Source: RGIG7213 sp045540335
GTDB taxonomy: Bacteria; Bacillota; Clostridia; Oscillospirales; CAG-272
Length of the DNA stretch: 64,000 bases
Direction of reading: 5' to 3'
NCBI GenBank assembly: GCA_045540335.1
Contig: JAZQHC010000010.1
Span: forward strand, 27,415-91,414
The notes beneath the pieces are model-generated. The model was not told where the DNA came from and made no database searches. It worked only from the letters and a program-made list of their open reading frames with translations. A program made the position numbers and the translations under genes. This document shows positions 50,470 to 59,519 of this stretch, in pieces (position 1 is the stretch's first letter; each line of letters begins with the position of its first letter).

Positions 50470-51819
50470 TTAATGTTTACGGCGCTTGCCGAATTTCCTA
50501 CCGAGCATACCGCCCATACCGCCCTTTGAGAGCTTCTTCATCATTTTTTGCGACTGTTCAAACTGCTTAAGCAATCTGTTAACGTCTTCAACCTTCATGC
50601 CGCAGCCGTCTGCAATACGTTTTTTTCTTGATGCGTTTATTATCTGCGGTTTAAGACGTTCCTGCGGGGTCATAGAAAGAATGATCGCCTCTACCCTGTC
50701 TATTTGCTTATCGTCGATTTGGGCGTTTTGAAGTGCCGCAGAATTTACGCCCGGCATCATACCGAGAAGATCCTTGATAGAGCCCATATTTCGCACTTGA
50801 TCCATCTGATCGAGAAAATCGACCAGCGTAAAGGAAGAATCTGCTATTTTTCTTTCAAGCTCTTCTGCCTTTTTTTCATCAAAGCTTTGCTGTGCTTTTT
50901 CAATAAGGGTAAGCATATCGCCCATACCGAGGATACGCGAAGCCATTCTTTCAGGATAAAATTGTTCTATCGCGTCAAGCTTTTCGCCCGTACCGATAAA
51001 CTTTATGGGCTTGCCTGTAACGTATCTTACCGAAAGCGCCGCGCCGCCTCTTGTATCGCCGTCAAGCTTGGTAAGAACGACGCCCGTGATATCAAGCAGA
51101 TCGTTGAAGGATTTTGCAACGTTTACCGCATCTTGACCTAGCATAGCATCAATGGTAAGGATTATTTCTGCAGGCTCTACCTCTTGTTTGATGTTTTTAA
51201 GCTCTTCCATAAGAACTTCATCAACGTGAAGGCGGCCGGCAGTATCTATAAATACCATATCATGGCCGTATTTTCTTGCGTGTGCAATACCCTCTTTTGC
51301 TATACGCACGGGGTCTTTGCAATCTTCCATTGCGAAAACGGGAACGTCTATCTGCCCGCCTACGACTTGAAGCTGCTTTACAGCCGCGGGACGGTAAACG
51401 TCGCATGCAATAAGCAACGGCCTTTTTTCAAACTTCGTTTTGAAGTAATTCGCAAGCTTGCCGCAATGCGTGGTTTTACCTGCACCCTGCAGACCAACCA
51501 TCATGATTATTGTAGGTGGCTTTGAAGAAAACCTTATTTTTTCTTCTTTGCCGCCCATAAGATTTATAAGCTCTTCGTTTACGATCTTAACGATCTGCTG
51601 TGAAGGTACAAGGCTTTCAAGCACGTCTGTACCTACTGCACGTTCGCTTACGATCTTAACAAAGTCTTTAACGACTTTAAAGTTAACGTCGGCTTCAAGA
51701 AGGGCAAGCTTTATCTCTCGCATTCCCTCTTTTATATCCGCCTCCGTTAATTTACCTTTGTTTTTAAATTTTGAAAATGCCCGTCCGAGCTTGTCGGAAA
51801 GGGATGAAAACATTGCCAT
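50470..51819 (-). CDS. ffh: Signal recognition particle protein Ffh
   Basis: 449-residue SRP54-type GTPase. N domain about 1-90, then the G domain with GLQGAGKTTHCGKLA (G1), DTAGRLHVD (G3) and VLTKLDGDTRGG (G4), and a C-terminal methionine-rich M domain (about 300-449: MDQVRNMGSIKDLLGMMPG, MKKLSKGGMGGMLGRKFGK) that binds 4.5S RNA and signal peptides. Follows ylxM by 6 bases. Confidence 0.97.
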   Translation of the reverse strand: MAMFSSLSDKLGRAFSKFKNKGKLTEADIKEGMREIKLALLEADVNFKVVKDFVKIVSERAVGTDVLESLVPSQQIVKIVNEELINLMGGKEEKIRFSSKPPTIIMMVGLQGAGKTTHCGKLANYFKTKFEKRPLLIACDVYRPAAVKQLQVVGGQIDVPVFAMEDCKDPVRIAKEGIAHARKYGHDMVFIDTAGRLHVDEVLMEELKNIKQEVEPAEIILTIDAMLGQDAVNVAKSFNDLLDITGVVLTKLDGDTRGGAALSVRYVTGKPIKFIGTGEKLDAIEQFYPERMASRILGMGDMLTLIEKAQQSFDEKKAEELERKIADSSFTLVDFLDQMDQVRNMGSIKDLLGMMPGVNSAALQNAQIDDKQIDRVEAIILSMTPQERLKPQIINASRKKRIADGCGMKVEDVNRLLKQFEQSQKMMKKLSKGGMGGMLGRKFGKRRKH

Positions 51820-51825
51820 AAATAT

Positions 51826-52188
51826 TTACTCCCGATTCAAAAGCAGTATCTCGTCTGCTTTTAAGATGATATCGTTCATACGTACGGAATACTGCGGGGC
51901 CTGATCCTTTAATTGTGCAAGCATACGCTTAATTTCTTCGATGCCTTCCTGCATAAGTGTAAAGCGTTTTGCAAGGCCCAATTTTTCTTCGTAATTTATC
52001 AGCATATCCTCTGCCCGTTTTATACTGTCGCGCACGCCTTGGCGCGTTATGCCTGCGGTTTCCGCAATTTCCGAAAGGGAAAGATCTTCATCGTAATAAA
52101 GCGTGATATATTCAAGCGCGGAGGGGGAAAGCAGATCGCCGTAAAAATCAAGCAACAGGGATATATTAAGATTTTTTGCTTTTGCCAT
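51826..52188 (-). CDS. ylxM: YlxM family DNA-binding protein (UPF0122)
   Basis: 120-residue helix-turn-helix protein resembling sigma region 4: LLSPSALEYITLYYDEDLSLSEIAETAGITRQGVRDSIKRAED. Members are co-transcribed with ffh and are thought to regulate or assist SRP. It is the first gene of the operon, whose promoter is enclosed by two inverted 21-bp operator-like sites, so self-regulation is plausible but not shown. Confidence 0.92.
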   Translation of the reverse strand: MAKAKNLNISLLLDFYGDLLSPSALEYITLYYDEDLSLSEIAETAGITRQGVRDSIKRAEDMLINYEEKLGLAKRFTLMQEGIEEIKRMLAQLKDQAPQYSVRMNDIILKADEILLLNRE

Positions 52189-52212
52189 CGAATCACCAAC
52201 TGCTGTTTAAGG

Positions 52213-52233
52213 TGTAAAGAAAATTACTTTACA
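52213..52233 (-). promoter_or_regulatory. Operator-like site, copy 1 (over the transcription start)
   Basis: Dyad TGTAAAG-N7-CTTTACA. The whole 21-bp sequence is the exact reverse complement of the site at 52266-52286. It begins two bases after the -10 box of the ylxM promoter and would cover the start of transcription. Confidence 0.75.
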
Positions 52234-52234
52234 C

Positions 52235-52263
52235 AGTATATCACAGGCAATTCGTTTTGTCAA
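52235..52263 (-). promoter_or_regulatory. Sigma-A promoter of ylxM-ffh-rpsP-khpA
   Basis: Consensus TTGACA (52258-52263), 17-base spacer and TATACT (52235-52240) on the minus strand, held exactly between two inverted copies of a 21-bp dyad. Confidence 0.85.
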
Positions 52264-52265
52264 TA

Positions 52266-52286
52266 TGTAAAGTAATTTTCTTTACA
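52266..52286 (-). promoter_or_regulatory. Operator-like site, copy 2 (upstream of -35)
   Basis: Dyad TGTAAAG-N7-CTTTACA, an exact inverted copy of the 52213-52233 site, ending two bases upstream of the -35 box. The centre-to-centre distance is 53 bases, near five helical turns, so both copies face the same side of the DNA. Confidence 0.75.
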
Positions 52287-52433
52287 GATATTTTGAAACT
52301 TTTTATGAACGTCGCCTGTACTTTATTTTTGCAATAATACGGTTATTTTTCGGTTATACTCTCCAAACTGATAAGCTGATTTTTATTTAATTTGACAATT
52401 TATTCCAAATCCGATTTTTCTTTCGCAAAAGCA

Positions 52434-52462
52434 TTGCATTTTTAATTGTTTTGTGATATGAT
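52434..52462 (+). promoter_or_regulatory. Predicted sigma-A promoter of the 52.6 kb lipoprotein
   Basis: TTGCAT (52434-52439), 17-base spacer, TATGAT (52457-52462). The rest of the 405-base gap between ylxM and this gene (52287-52433) is AT-rich with no gene visible. Confidence 0.5.
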
Positions 52463-52593
52463 GATTTTAAAATAAATGGTAAAAAAAGTAATGCTTACAT
52501 TTTACCGTAAAAGGAGGGGTAGCAAAAACATTTTATAACGCCATACAATCACAGCACTAAAACAAATCGTCATTACAAGGAAGGAGAAATCTT

Positions 52594-53475
52594 ATGAAAA
52601 AAATTATTGTTTTACTGTTAATGTCTGCCCTGCTGTTATCAGCCTGCAATGGCGAGAATACAGCCACGGACACCGCGGCAGATACAACCAAATCAACAAC
52701 AACTGCCGTTGCAGGTGATGATGTGACATCTGATGAAACCACATCAACCGAAACCGAAATTACAATCGGTGAAGATGGTACAACCGCAACCGAAGCAGAA
52801 AAAATAACCCCGGATGAAGAAGCGTCGTATCTTAAAGAGGCTATTGAATTTGAAAAATCAGTTGATGCCATAGCGTTTGATGATTCATCCTACCAAGAAA
52901 ATATAAAGGTAAGCGGCGAAAAAGAAATTGAAAATTCTATAAGCGTTGGTATCACACGCGATGGTGATTATGATGATAAAAAAAGTCTTTCCATACAAGG
53001 AACGGTAAATAACGATTCTGTAAGCTATAGGCGAGATCTCGACTATATCCGCATATATGAAAACGGAAAAGACGATATGATACCTTATTCTGCAGAATAC
53101 ATAGCAGAGTTGGAACGCCGTTTTTCCGATAAGTGCTTTATTAACGAAGAAACGTCAAACAACTTAACGAAATCAAGCGAAAGCATAAGCTCGGATAACA
53201 TATACTTAACCTATCAATTTGATATTCCGCAGAATAAAATAACATATATCGTGGGTAAAATCTTACCTTTGATTGACGATACGCTTACGCTTGACAGTGT
53301 GACGGAATATGCTGTAAATAGCTTCCGCTGTGAGATGTTGATTTACAAATCACTAAACCGCAAAACCGAGTACAACGCTTGTGTTATAAATTTCCAAAAC
53401 ACAGCAACATTTTCTTTTAAAATCGGCGAAGCACTTTACAATGTAGAATACACGTCCACCACAACACGCAAATAA
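52594..53475 (+). CDS. Lipoprotein of unknown function with Thr/Asp-rich spacer
   Basis: 293-residue lipoprotein: signal peptide ending in LLSAC, then a 50-residue Thr/Ala/Asp/Glu-rich low-complexity spacer, then a folded domain (about 70-290) with many beta strands (SISVGITRDGDYDDKKSLSI, IYLTYQFDIPQNKITYIVGK). AAGGAGG before the ATG is strong. I do not recognise the domain. Monocistronic between its own promoter and a shared terminator. Confidence 0.75.
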   Translation: MKKIIVLLLMSALLLSACNGENTATDTAADTTKSTTTAVAGDDVTSDETTSTETEITIGEDGTTATEAEKITPDEEASYLKEAIEFEKSVDAIAFDDSSYQENIKVSGEKEIENSISVGITRDGDYDDKKSLSIQGTVNNDSVSYRRDLDYIRIYENGKDDMIPYSAEYIAELERRFSDKCFINEETSNNLTKSSESISSDNIYLTYQFDIPQNKITYIVGKILPLIDDTLTLDSVTEYAVNSFRCEMLIYKSLNRKTEYNACVINFQNTATFSFKIGEALYNVEYTSTTTRK

Positions 53476-53487
53476 ATTTTAAGAAAC

Positions 53488-53536
53488 AAAAAAAGCGGAT
53501 ATCCATTACCGATACGGTATTGGTTATCCGCTTTTT
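53488..53536. terminator. Bidirectional intrinsic terminator
   Basis: AAAAAAAGCGGATA pairs with TATCCGCTTTTTT across an inner ACCGATACGGT hairpin, between convergent genes. Confidence 0.9.
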
Positions 53537-53556
53537 TACACGTTTTTTTAATGTTG

Positions 53557-54000
53557 TTATAAAAACGATTTAAGGTTATTTATATTATTTTCCTCAAATG
53601 CAATAACGTCCTGCGCCAGCTTCATCGTATCAGCAGGAACACCGTTTTTACCCGCAACGCTTTTTTTGATTTCGGCAAGCCCCATAACAGAGCCGTTTAT
53701 CATCAATTCGGCAATTTTTGAATCTGTTTTTTCCATCGCAGTACCCATTGCCATACCTATTTCCGACGGTATCTTTTGCATAATACTTACTTCTTCGGGG
53801 GCTTTATTTATCGCCGTCAATTTGGTGCAGGCATCGCCCATAAAGTTTTGATACCCGTTAAGCTGGGCAGACATTGCATCTTTAAATTGATCGCTTTTTA
53901 CCTTGGGTAAAAGCTTTGCAATAGCATCTGTGCCCATTTTTGCACCTTGGTAAATATTTTGAAGAATTATTTCGTTTGCGTTTTTCTTTTCATTTATCAT
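53557..54000 (-). CDS. Helical-bundle protein of unknown function
   Basis: 147-residue all-helical protein. The pattern NEIILQNIYQGAKMGTDAIAKLLPKVKSDQFKDAMSAQ followed by MGTAMEKTDSKIAELMINGS and a C-terminal LAQDVIAFEENNINNLKSFL suggests a four-helix, ferritin-like bundle (DUF2383-like layout), but clear metal ligands are missing. GGGAAGG 9 bases before the ATG at 54000 sets the start. Last gene of the heat-shock operon, ending at the 53.5 kb terminator. Confidence 0.7.
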   Translation of the reverse strand: MINEKKNANEIILQNIYQGAKMGTDAIAKLLPKVKSDQFKDAMSAQLNGYQNFMGDACTKLTAINKAPEEVSIMQKIPSEIGMAMGTAMEKTDSKIAELMINGSVMGLAEIKKSVAGKNGVPADTMKLAQDVIAFEENNINNLKSFL

Positions 54001-54041
54001 TGTATAATACCTTCCCTTTTTCGGTATTATACGCCGCAAAT

Positions 54042-54905
54042 TTAATTATTATTCAGATATTCGGTATATTCTTCAAGACACATATTAAGGCTTACCATTT
54101 TTGCCGCGTGATATCTGCCCACGTAACGGAAGTGCCACGGTTCGTAAACGATTTTCGTTATTTCGGTTTTATCTTCGGGATATCTTAATATAAAACCGAA
54201 TTTCCACGCATTTTCGGCAAGCCATTTTGCTTCAAACGTATCGGCAAACGCAACGTCTGCCCTGGGCATATTATGCATATCGCAGGCAAGTCCCGTTTGG
54301 TGCTCGCTTTGCCCCGGGTATGCCGTATCCATATGAACGATAACCTCTGCTTCCGCCCTTGTAAGGGTTGGATCATCCTCCATTACGTCTTGAACGCATT
54401 TTTCAAACGTATCAGCCTGATCGTCATAGCTTCTGTATGCGCTTGTTACCGTTACGTTTTTACAGCCTGATGCCCTTGCCTCTATCAAAAAGCCTTCAAG
54501 TGCTTTTGCTGCATATGTTCGCATTTTTCTTTTAGACCTTCCCTCGCGGGTATCGACAAGCTTCATAAGATCGTCGGGTGCAAAGGTTTCATCAAGCGCA
54601 TTTTCGTGATTAACGAGAATTATGTATTCGTCTTTATTTTCAGGGTCAAAATACTGCTCGTATTCAGACAGATCAGACACGAATTCCACATCGGGCACTT
54701 GCCAAGGTGCTTCCGTTTCGGGTGTTGTTTGCACGTCGGCAACGGTCGATTCTTCTTGTATTTCCGTTTGCGTTGATTCCTCATTTGTTTGAACGCCGCT
54801 ATCGGTTACAGAAGTATTTGATGAATTTGTTGTAGTTACCGCATCAGACGTGCAGGAAGTCATCATAGCACAAAATGCCAACAAAACAAGTAACGTTTTT
54901 TTCAT
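54042..54905 (-). CDS. D-alanyl-D-alanine carboxypeptidase-like lipoprotein (M15/VanY family)
   Basis: 287-residue lipoprotein with lipobox MMTSC and a Thr/Ser/Glu-rich linker (about 20-70). The peptidase domain has VTSAYRSYDDQADTF, the zinc site SEHQTGLACD (H and D ligands) and EPWHFRYVG (catalytic E, third H). Such enzymes trim the stem-peptide terminal D-Ala. The usual V before D is replaced by C (ACD), a small oddity. It lies 5 bases downstream of prmA in the heat-shock operon. Confidence 0.9.
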   Translation of the reverse strand: MKKTLLVLLAFCAMMTSCTSDAVTTTNSSNTSVTDSGVQTNEESTQTEIQEESTVADVQTTPETEAPWQVPDVEFVSDLSEYEQYFDPENKDEYIILVNHENALDETFAPDDLMKLVDTREGRSKRKMRTYAAKALEGFLIEARASGCKNVTVTSAYRSYDDQADTFEKCVQDVMEDDPTLTRAEAEVIVHMDTAYPGQSEHQTGLACDMHNMPRADVAFADTFEAKWLAENAWKFGFILRYPEDKTEITKIVYEPWHFRYVGRYHAAKMVSLNMCLEEYTEYLNNN

Positions 54906-54910
54906 AAAAT

Positions 54911-55828
54911 CTATTCTCCCATTTTAAACACTATGGCACACCAGTTTTTTTCTTCCTTCGTTTCTACGTAGCAAAGCGGGGTCATTTCTGCTGCCTTTAA
55001 AACTTCTTCGGCGCGCTCGTCAATAATACCGCTTGTGATAAGGATACCGTTGGGTTTAAGATATTTTTTAACATCAGGGAGCATTCGTATGATTATATCT
55101 GCAACGATATTAGCACATATAAGGTCGTACGTTTTTTCTTCAATACCGTTAAAAAGGTCGCTTGTGCCGCAAACGATATTGTCTATTTTATTATCCTTTA
55201 CGTTTTCGCCTGCAACGCGCACCGCCACAGGGTCGATATCGTAGGCGTTTACGCTTTTTGCGCCAAGCTTTGAAGCAGCAATGGCTAAAATACCGCTGCC
55301 CGTACCCAAATCAAGGCAAACATCACCCTTTTGAACGTATTTTTCTATAAGCATAGCCACAAGGCGCGTCGTTTCGTGCGTACCCGTACCGAACGCCATG
55401 CCCGGGTCCATTTTGATTATAAGATCACCGGGTTTTTCTTCATATTTTTCCCACGCGGGCACTACAACAAGCTTTTCACCTATACGAAGAGGTTTATAAT
55501 ACTTTTTCCACGAGCCTGCCCAGTCCTCTTCCTTTACGCCGATAACCTGCAAGGAAGCTTCTATTTGCAACTCGGAAAAACGCGTTTTTAAATGCGATAT
55601 AGCTTCTGCGGGGTTTCTTTCGTCGGGGATAAAGATACTTACTGCGGCTTTTGTTTTATCTGCGTTAAGTATCTGTTCATCGATAAGATCGCCGTACATC
55701 GTTTTCAAATTTTCGTCTATATCGCTGTAATCTTCTATCATCAATCCGTTATCTACCATCGACATTACGGCACAAACCTGTTCTAAAACGTCAATATGGC
55801 AAACAACACGTATCTGTTTATATTCCAT
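54911..55828 (-). CDS. prmA: Ribosomal protein L11 methyltransferase
   Basis: 305-residue SAM-dependent methyltransferase that trimethylates L11. The N-terminal substrate domain is followed by WKKYYKPLRIGEKLVVVPAW, DPGMAFGTGTHETTRL, the SAM motif CLDLGTGSGILAIAASKLG and ICANIVADI. Length is normal. It follows dnaJ by 3 bases, a frequent Bacillota arrangement. Confidence 0.96.
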   Translation of the reverse strand: MEYKQIRVVCHIDVLEQVCAVMSMVDNGLMIEDYSDIDENLKTMYGDLIDEQILNADKTKAAVSIFIPDERNPAEAISHLKTRFSELQIEASLQVIGVKEEDWAGSWKKYYKPLRIGEKLVVVPAWEKYEEKPGDLIIKMDPGMAFGTGTHETTRLVAMLIEKYVQKGDVCLDLGTGSGILAIAASKLGAKSVNAYDIDPVAVRVAGENVKDNKIDNIVCGTSDLFNGIEEKTYDLICANIVADIIIRMLPDVKKYLKPNGILITSGIIDERAEEVLKAAEMTPLCYVETKEEKNWCAIVFKMGE

Positions 55829-55831
55829 ATA

Positions 55832-56968
55832 TTACTTTCTGTTTTTCTTTATCTTTTCAAAAAACGATTGTTTATTTTTTAAATTACCTTCGCCGCATGC
55901 CTCTGCAAAGCTGCGAAGAAGCTGCTTTTGCTTTTCGTTTAAGTTTTTGGGTGTTTCAACTATAACCGTAAAGAACAAGCTGCCCTTGCGCTTCGTATTA
56001 AGATTGATAACGCCCTTTTCTTTGATTTGGAACGTGCTTCCCGTTTGAGTACCTTCGGGTATCTTATAGCTTATATTTCCCTCAAGAGTGGGTATTTCAA
56101 GCTCTGCACCCAACGCTGCTTCTGCAAACGATATGGGAATATCGCAATACAGATCGCTTCCGTCCCTTTCAAATACGTTATGGGACTTTACAATAACCTC
56201 TATAACAAGGTCGCCTGCGCCCATTCCCGAGGTACTTTCATCGCCTTGCCCCCTTACGGAAAGCCTTTGGCCGTTATCTATACCTGCAGGTATATTTACT
56301 TCGATCTTCTTATTTATTTTTACGTAGCCCGTACCCTTACATTCAGAGCAGGGGTTCGTAACGATCTTCCCTTTTCCGCGGCATTTATCGCACGCCTGCG
56401 TAGATTGCATCATACCAAGCATCGTGCGCTGTGTAACCTTTATTTGCCCTGTACCGCCGCATTTATCGCAGGTTTTAACGTCCTTTGAATCCTTTGCGCC
56501 CTGGCCGTGGCAATCGGCGCATTTTTCTATACGCGAATACTTGATCTCCTTTTTGCAGCCGAACGCCGCCTCTTCAAAAGAGATCTGCACCCTTTGATAA
56601 ATATCGCGCCCGGGTGATCCGCGCTTTGCAGAAGATCTGCCGCCGCCGAAAAACGAGCCGAATATATCGCCAAGGTCTATATCCATATCAAATCCGCCGA
56701 AGCCGCCAAAACCGCCGCCGCCAAAGCCCGCGTTGGGATCTACCCCTGCGTGGCCGTACTGGTCGTATCGGGATTTTTTATCCGCATCGGACAGCACCTC
56801 ATACGCTTCGTTTACCTCTTTAAATTTAACCTCTGCATCTTTATCACCCGGATTAATGTCGGGGTGATATTTTTTGGCAAGCGAGCGATACGCCTTTTTT
56901 ATTTCGGCATCTGTTGCGCCCTTCTGTATTCCAAGGACCTCGTAATAGTCCCTTTTCGTGTCTGCCAT
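55832..56968 (-). CDS. dnaJ: Chaperone DnaJ
   Basis: 378-residue Hsp40. J domain with the HPD tripeptide (KKYHPDINPGD), Gly/Phe-rich linker (GFGGGGFGGFGGF), four CxxCxGxG zinc-finger motifs (CADCHGQG, CDKCGGTG, CDKCRGKG, CSECKGTG) and the C-terminal substrate domain. Complete type I DnaJ. A GC-rich hairpin lies in the 109-base gap after dnaK, without a T-run. Confidence 0.97.
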   Translation of the reverse strand: MADTKRDYYEVLGIQKGATDAEIKKAYRSLAKKYHPDINPGDKDAEVKFKEVNEAYEVLSDADKKSRYDQYGHAGVDPNAGFGGGGFGGFGGFDMDIDLGDIFGSFFGGGRSSAKRGSPGRDIYQRVQISFEEAAFGCKKEIKYSRIEKCADCHGQGAKDSKDVKTCDKCGGTGQIKVTQRTMLGMMQSTQACDKCRGKGKIVTNPCSECKGTGYVKINKKIEVNIPAGIDNGQRLSVRGQGDESTSGMGAGDLVIEVIVKSHNVFERDGSDLYCDIPISFAEAALGAELEIPTLEGNISYKIPEGTQTGSTFQIKEKGVINLNTKRKGSLFFTVIVETPKNLNEKQKQLLRSFAEACGEGNLKNKQSFFEKIKKNRK

Positions 56969-57077
56969 TTGTTCCGCCTTTCAATCAAGTAAAGCCTTGA
57001 AAAGAATTTTGTGAAAATTTCTCTATAACCCGATTTAGGCGGCAGGAAAAATCCCACCGCCCAAGCCGTATATTTAA

Positions 57078-58904
57078 TTATTCGCCTGTTTTATCGGTAA
57101 AGTCTGCGTTGTACGATCCGTCTGCGTTTTGGCCGTTATTTGCCGCACCTGCATCGCCTTGTGCGCCGCCTGCCTGTGCATACAGCTTTTCGGAAAGTGC
57201 GTAGAATTTCTTTTGAAGCTCTTCCGTGCCTGCCTTGATCGCTTCCGTATCGCCTGTTTTTACCGTTTCCTTCAACTTATCGATTTCCGTTTGAACCTCG
57301 GCTTTTTCGCTTTCGCTTACTTTATCGCCAAGCTCGCCAAGTGCTTTTTCGCTTTGGAATATAAGGTTTTCAGCGTTATTTTTGGTATCTACCGCTTCTC
57401 TGAATTTCTTATCCTCTTCTGCGTACTTTTCTGCTTCTGCAACTGCCTTGTCGATATCCTCTTTGCTCATATTAGTTGAGGATGTGATGGTGATATGCTG
57501 TTCTTTACCCGTACCTTTATCCTGTGCGGTAACGTTAACGATACCGTTTGCGTCGATATCAAACGTTACTTCGATCTGCGGAACGCCTCTGGGTGCGGAA
57601 GGAATACCGTCAAGCGAGAATTGGCCAAGCGTTGTATTTCCGCTTACCATTTCTCTTTCACCCTGCAAAACGTGGATCTGCACAGAGGTCTGACCGTCTG
57701 CCGCGGTTGAGAACACCTGGCTTTTCTTAACGGGGATAGTAGTGTTTCTGTCAATTATCTTTGTGAAAACGCCGCCAAGAGTTTCAATACCCAAGGAAAG
57801 GGGCGTTACGTCAAGCAAAAGAAGGTCTTTTACGTCGCCGCCCAACACGCCGCCTTGAATAGCCGCGCCGATAGCAACGCATTCGTCGGGGTTGATGCCC
57901 TTGAAGGGTTCTTTGCCCGTGATGTTTTTAACCGCTTCCTGAACTGCGGGAATACGGCTTGAACCGCCTACAAGCAACACCTTGTTTATTTCAGATGCGG
58001 AAAGGCCTGCATCACGAAGCGCCTGCTTGGTAGGGCCTGTCGTAGCATCAACGAGGTCTGCCGTTAATTCGTTGAATTTTGCCCTTGTTAATGTTGCATC
58101 AAAGTGTTTAGGACCCGTTGCATCTGCCGTGATGAAGGGCAGATTGATGTTCGTGCTTGTCATACCCGAAAGCTCGATCTTTGCTTTTTCTGCCGCTTCT
58201 TTAAGGCGTTGAAGTGCCATTTTATCGTTTTTAAGGTTTATACCGTTTTCTTTTTGGAAGGTTTCTGCCATCCAATCTATAATTCTGTTATCAAAGTCGT
58301 CGCCGCCCAAACGGTTATTACCTGCAGTTGCAAGAACTTCAACGACGCCGTCGCTGATTTCAAGAACGGAAACGTCAAACGTACCGCCGCCAAGGTCGAA
58401 TATAAGAACCTTTTGCTCGGACGCGTCTTTATCTACGCCGTATGCAAGGGCTGCTGCAGTAGGCTCGTTAATAATTCTTTTAACTTCAAGGCCTGCAATT
58501 TTACCTGCATCTTTAGTTGCCTGACGCTGTGCGTCGGAGAAATATGCGGGAACTGTGATAACCGCTTCTGTAACGCTTGTGCCGAGATATGCCTCTGCAT
58601 CGGATTTAAGCTTTTGCAATATCATTGCAGAAACTTCTTGGGGGGTGTAGTTTTTACCGTCGATGCTTACCTTATAACCTGTACCCATTTCCCTTTTGAT
58701 AGACATAATAGTCTTATCGGGGTTTGTTATTGCCTGTCTTTTAGCAACAGCACCAACAAGCCTTTCACCCGTTTTGGAGAAAGAAACCACGGAAGGTGTC
58801 GTTCTTGCACCTTCGGGATTGGGAATTACAACAGGTTCGCCGCCTTCATAAACAGCCACGCAAGAGTTCGTTGTACCCAAATCTATACCAATAATTTTTC
58901 CCAT
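57078..58904 (-). CDS. dnaK: Chaperone DnaK
   Basis: 608-residue Hsp70. ATPase domain with IIGIDLGTTNSCVAVYEGG, IFDLGGGTFDVSVLEI and the late LVGGSSRIPAVQ; substrate-binding domain after the linker KDLLLLDVTPLSLGIETLGG (cut); C-terminal lid and a short Gly/Asn/Ala-rich tail. It lacks the Gram-negative insert in the ATPase domain (typical of Bacillota). Under HrcA control through the operon. Confidence 0.98.
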   Translation of the reverse strand: MGKIIGIDLGTTNSCVAVYEGGEPVVIPNPEGARTTPSVVSFSKTGERLVGAVAKRQAITNPDKTIMSIKREMGTGYKVSIDGKNYTPQEVSAMILQKLKSDAEAYLGTSVTEAVITVPAYFSDAQRQATKDAGKIAGLEVKRIINEPTAAALAYGVDKDASEQKVLIFDLGGGTFDVSVLEISDGVVEVLATAGNNRLGGDDFDNRIIDWMAETFQKENGINLKNDKMALQRLKEAAEKAKIELSGMTSTNINLPFITADATGPKHFDATLTRAKFNELTADLVDATTGPTKQALRDAGLSASEINKVLLVGGSSRIPAVQEAVKNITGKEPFKGINPDECVAIGAAIQGGVLGGDVKDLLLLDVTPLSLGIETLGGVFTKIIDRNTTIPVKKSQVFSTAADGQTSVQIHVLQGEREMVSGNTTLGQFSLDGIPSAPRGVPQIEVTFDIDANGIVNVTAQDKGTGKEQHITITSSTNMSKEDIDKAVAEAEKYAEEDKKFREAVDTKNNAENLIFQSEKALGELGDKVSESEKAEVQTEIDKLKETVKTGDTEAIKAGTEELQKKFYALSEKLYAQAGGAQGDAGAANNGQNADGSYNADFTDKTGE

Positions 58905-58937
58905 AATAAATTTACCTCTCTTTTTTAAATGTTTATA

Positions 58938-59519
58938 TTAGTTTGCGACCTTTACCATTGCGTATCTTATTACGCGGTCGCCTTTTTTATACCCTCTTTG
59001 AAGAACGAGGGATATCGTATTTTCCCCAAATTCTTCATTTTCTTCGTGCATAACGGCAGAATGTATCTCTGCATTGAATTCGTCGCCTACCCGGCCGTAC
59101 GATTCAATACCCATTTTGTCAAGCGTTTCTCTGAAATTGTTTATTATCATTTGCAATCCGCTTTTAGAATTTTCATCAGAAGCGTATTCAAGCGCGCGTT
59201 CGATATTATCAAACACGGGCAAAAGCGTTTCAACAGCATCCATATAAGCGGTGGCGTAGATACCCTCTTGCTCTTTCGCGGTGCGCTTTTTGAAATTATC
59301 AAATTCCGCAAACAGCCTTATATATTTATCATCTGCTGCGGCTTTTTCAGAATTTGCCTTTTCAAGCGATTCGGAAAGCTTTCTGTTTTCCGTTTTAAGG
59401 GCATCTATTTCCTTTTTCTCTTTCTTTTTTTCTTTTTTGGAAAGCTCTTTTTCGTCTGTTGATTCAGACTGTTGGTCTTCCGTTTGCAGCTCTTCATTCA
59501 ATTCCTGATTTTCTGCCAT
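58938..59519 (-). CDS. grpE: Nucleotide exchange factor GrpE
   Basis: 193-residue DnaK co-chaperone. A long charged coiled coil (about 20-85) leads to RLFAEFDNFKKRTAKEQE and the C-terminal beta domain (EEFGENTISLVLQRGYKKGDRVIRYAMVKVAN, cut). It starts immediately after the hrcA stop codon. Confidence 0.95.
   Translation of the reverse strand: MAENQELNEELQTEDQQSESTDEKELSKKEKKKEKKEIDALKTENRKLSESLEKANSEKAAADDKYIRLFAEFDNFKKRTAKEQEGIYATAYMDAVETLLPVFDNIERALEYASDENSKSGLQMIINNFRETLDKMGIESYGRVGDEFNAEIHSAVMHEENEEFGENTISLVLQRGYKKGDRVIRYAMVKVAN

Noticed and set aside
57000..57077. Terminator between dnaK and dnaJ
   Set aside because: A GC-rich stem is present but there is no T-run; at most an mRNA-processing or stability hairpin.
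58104..58928. 274-codon frame opposite dnaK
   Set aside because: Antisense shadow of a highly conserved gene.
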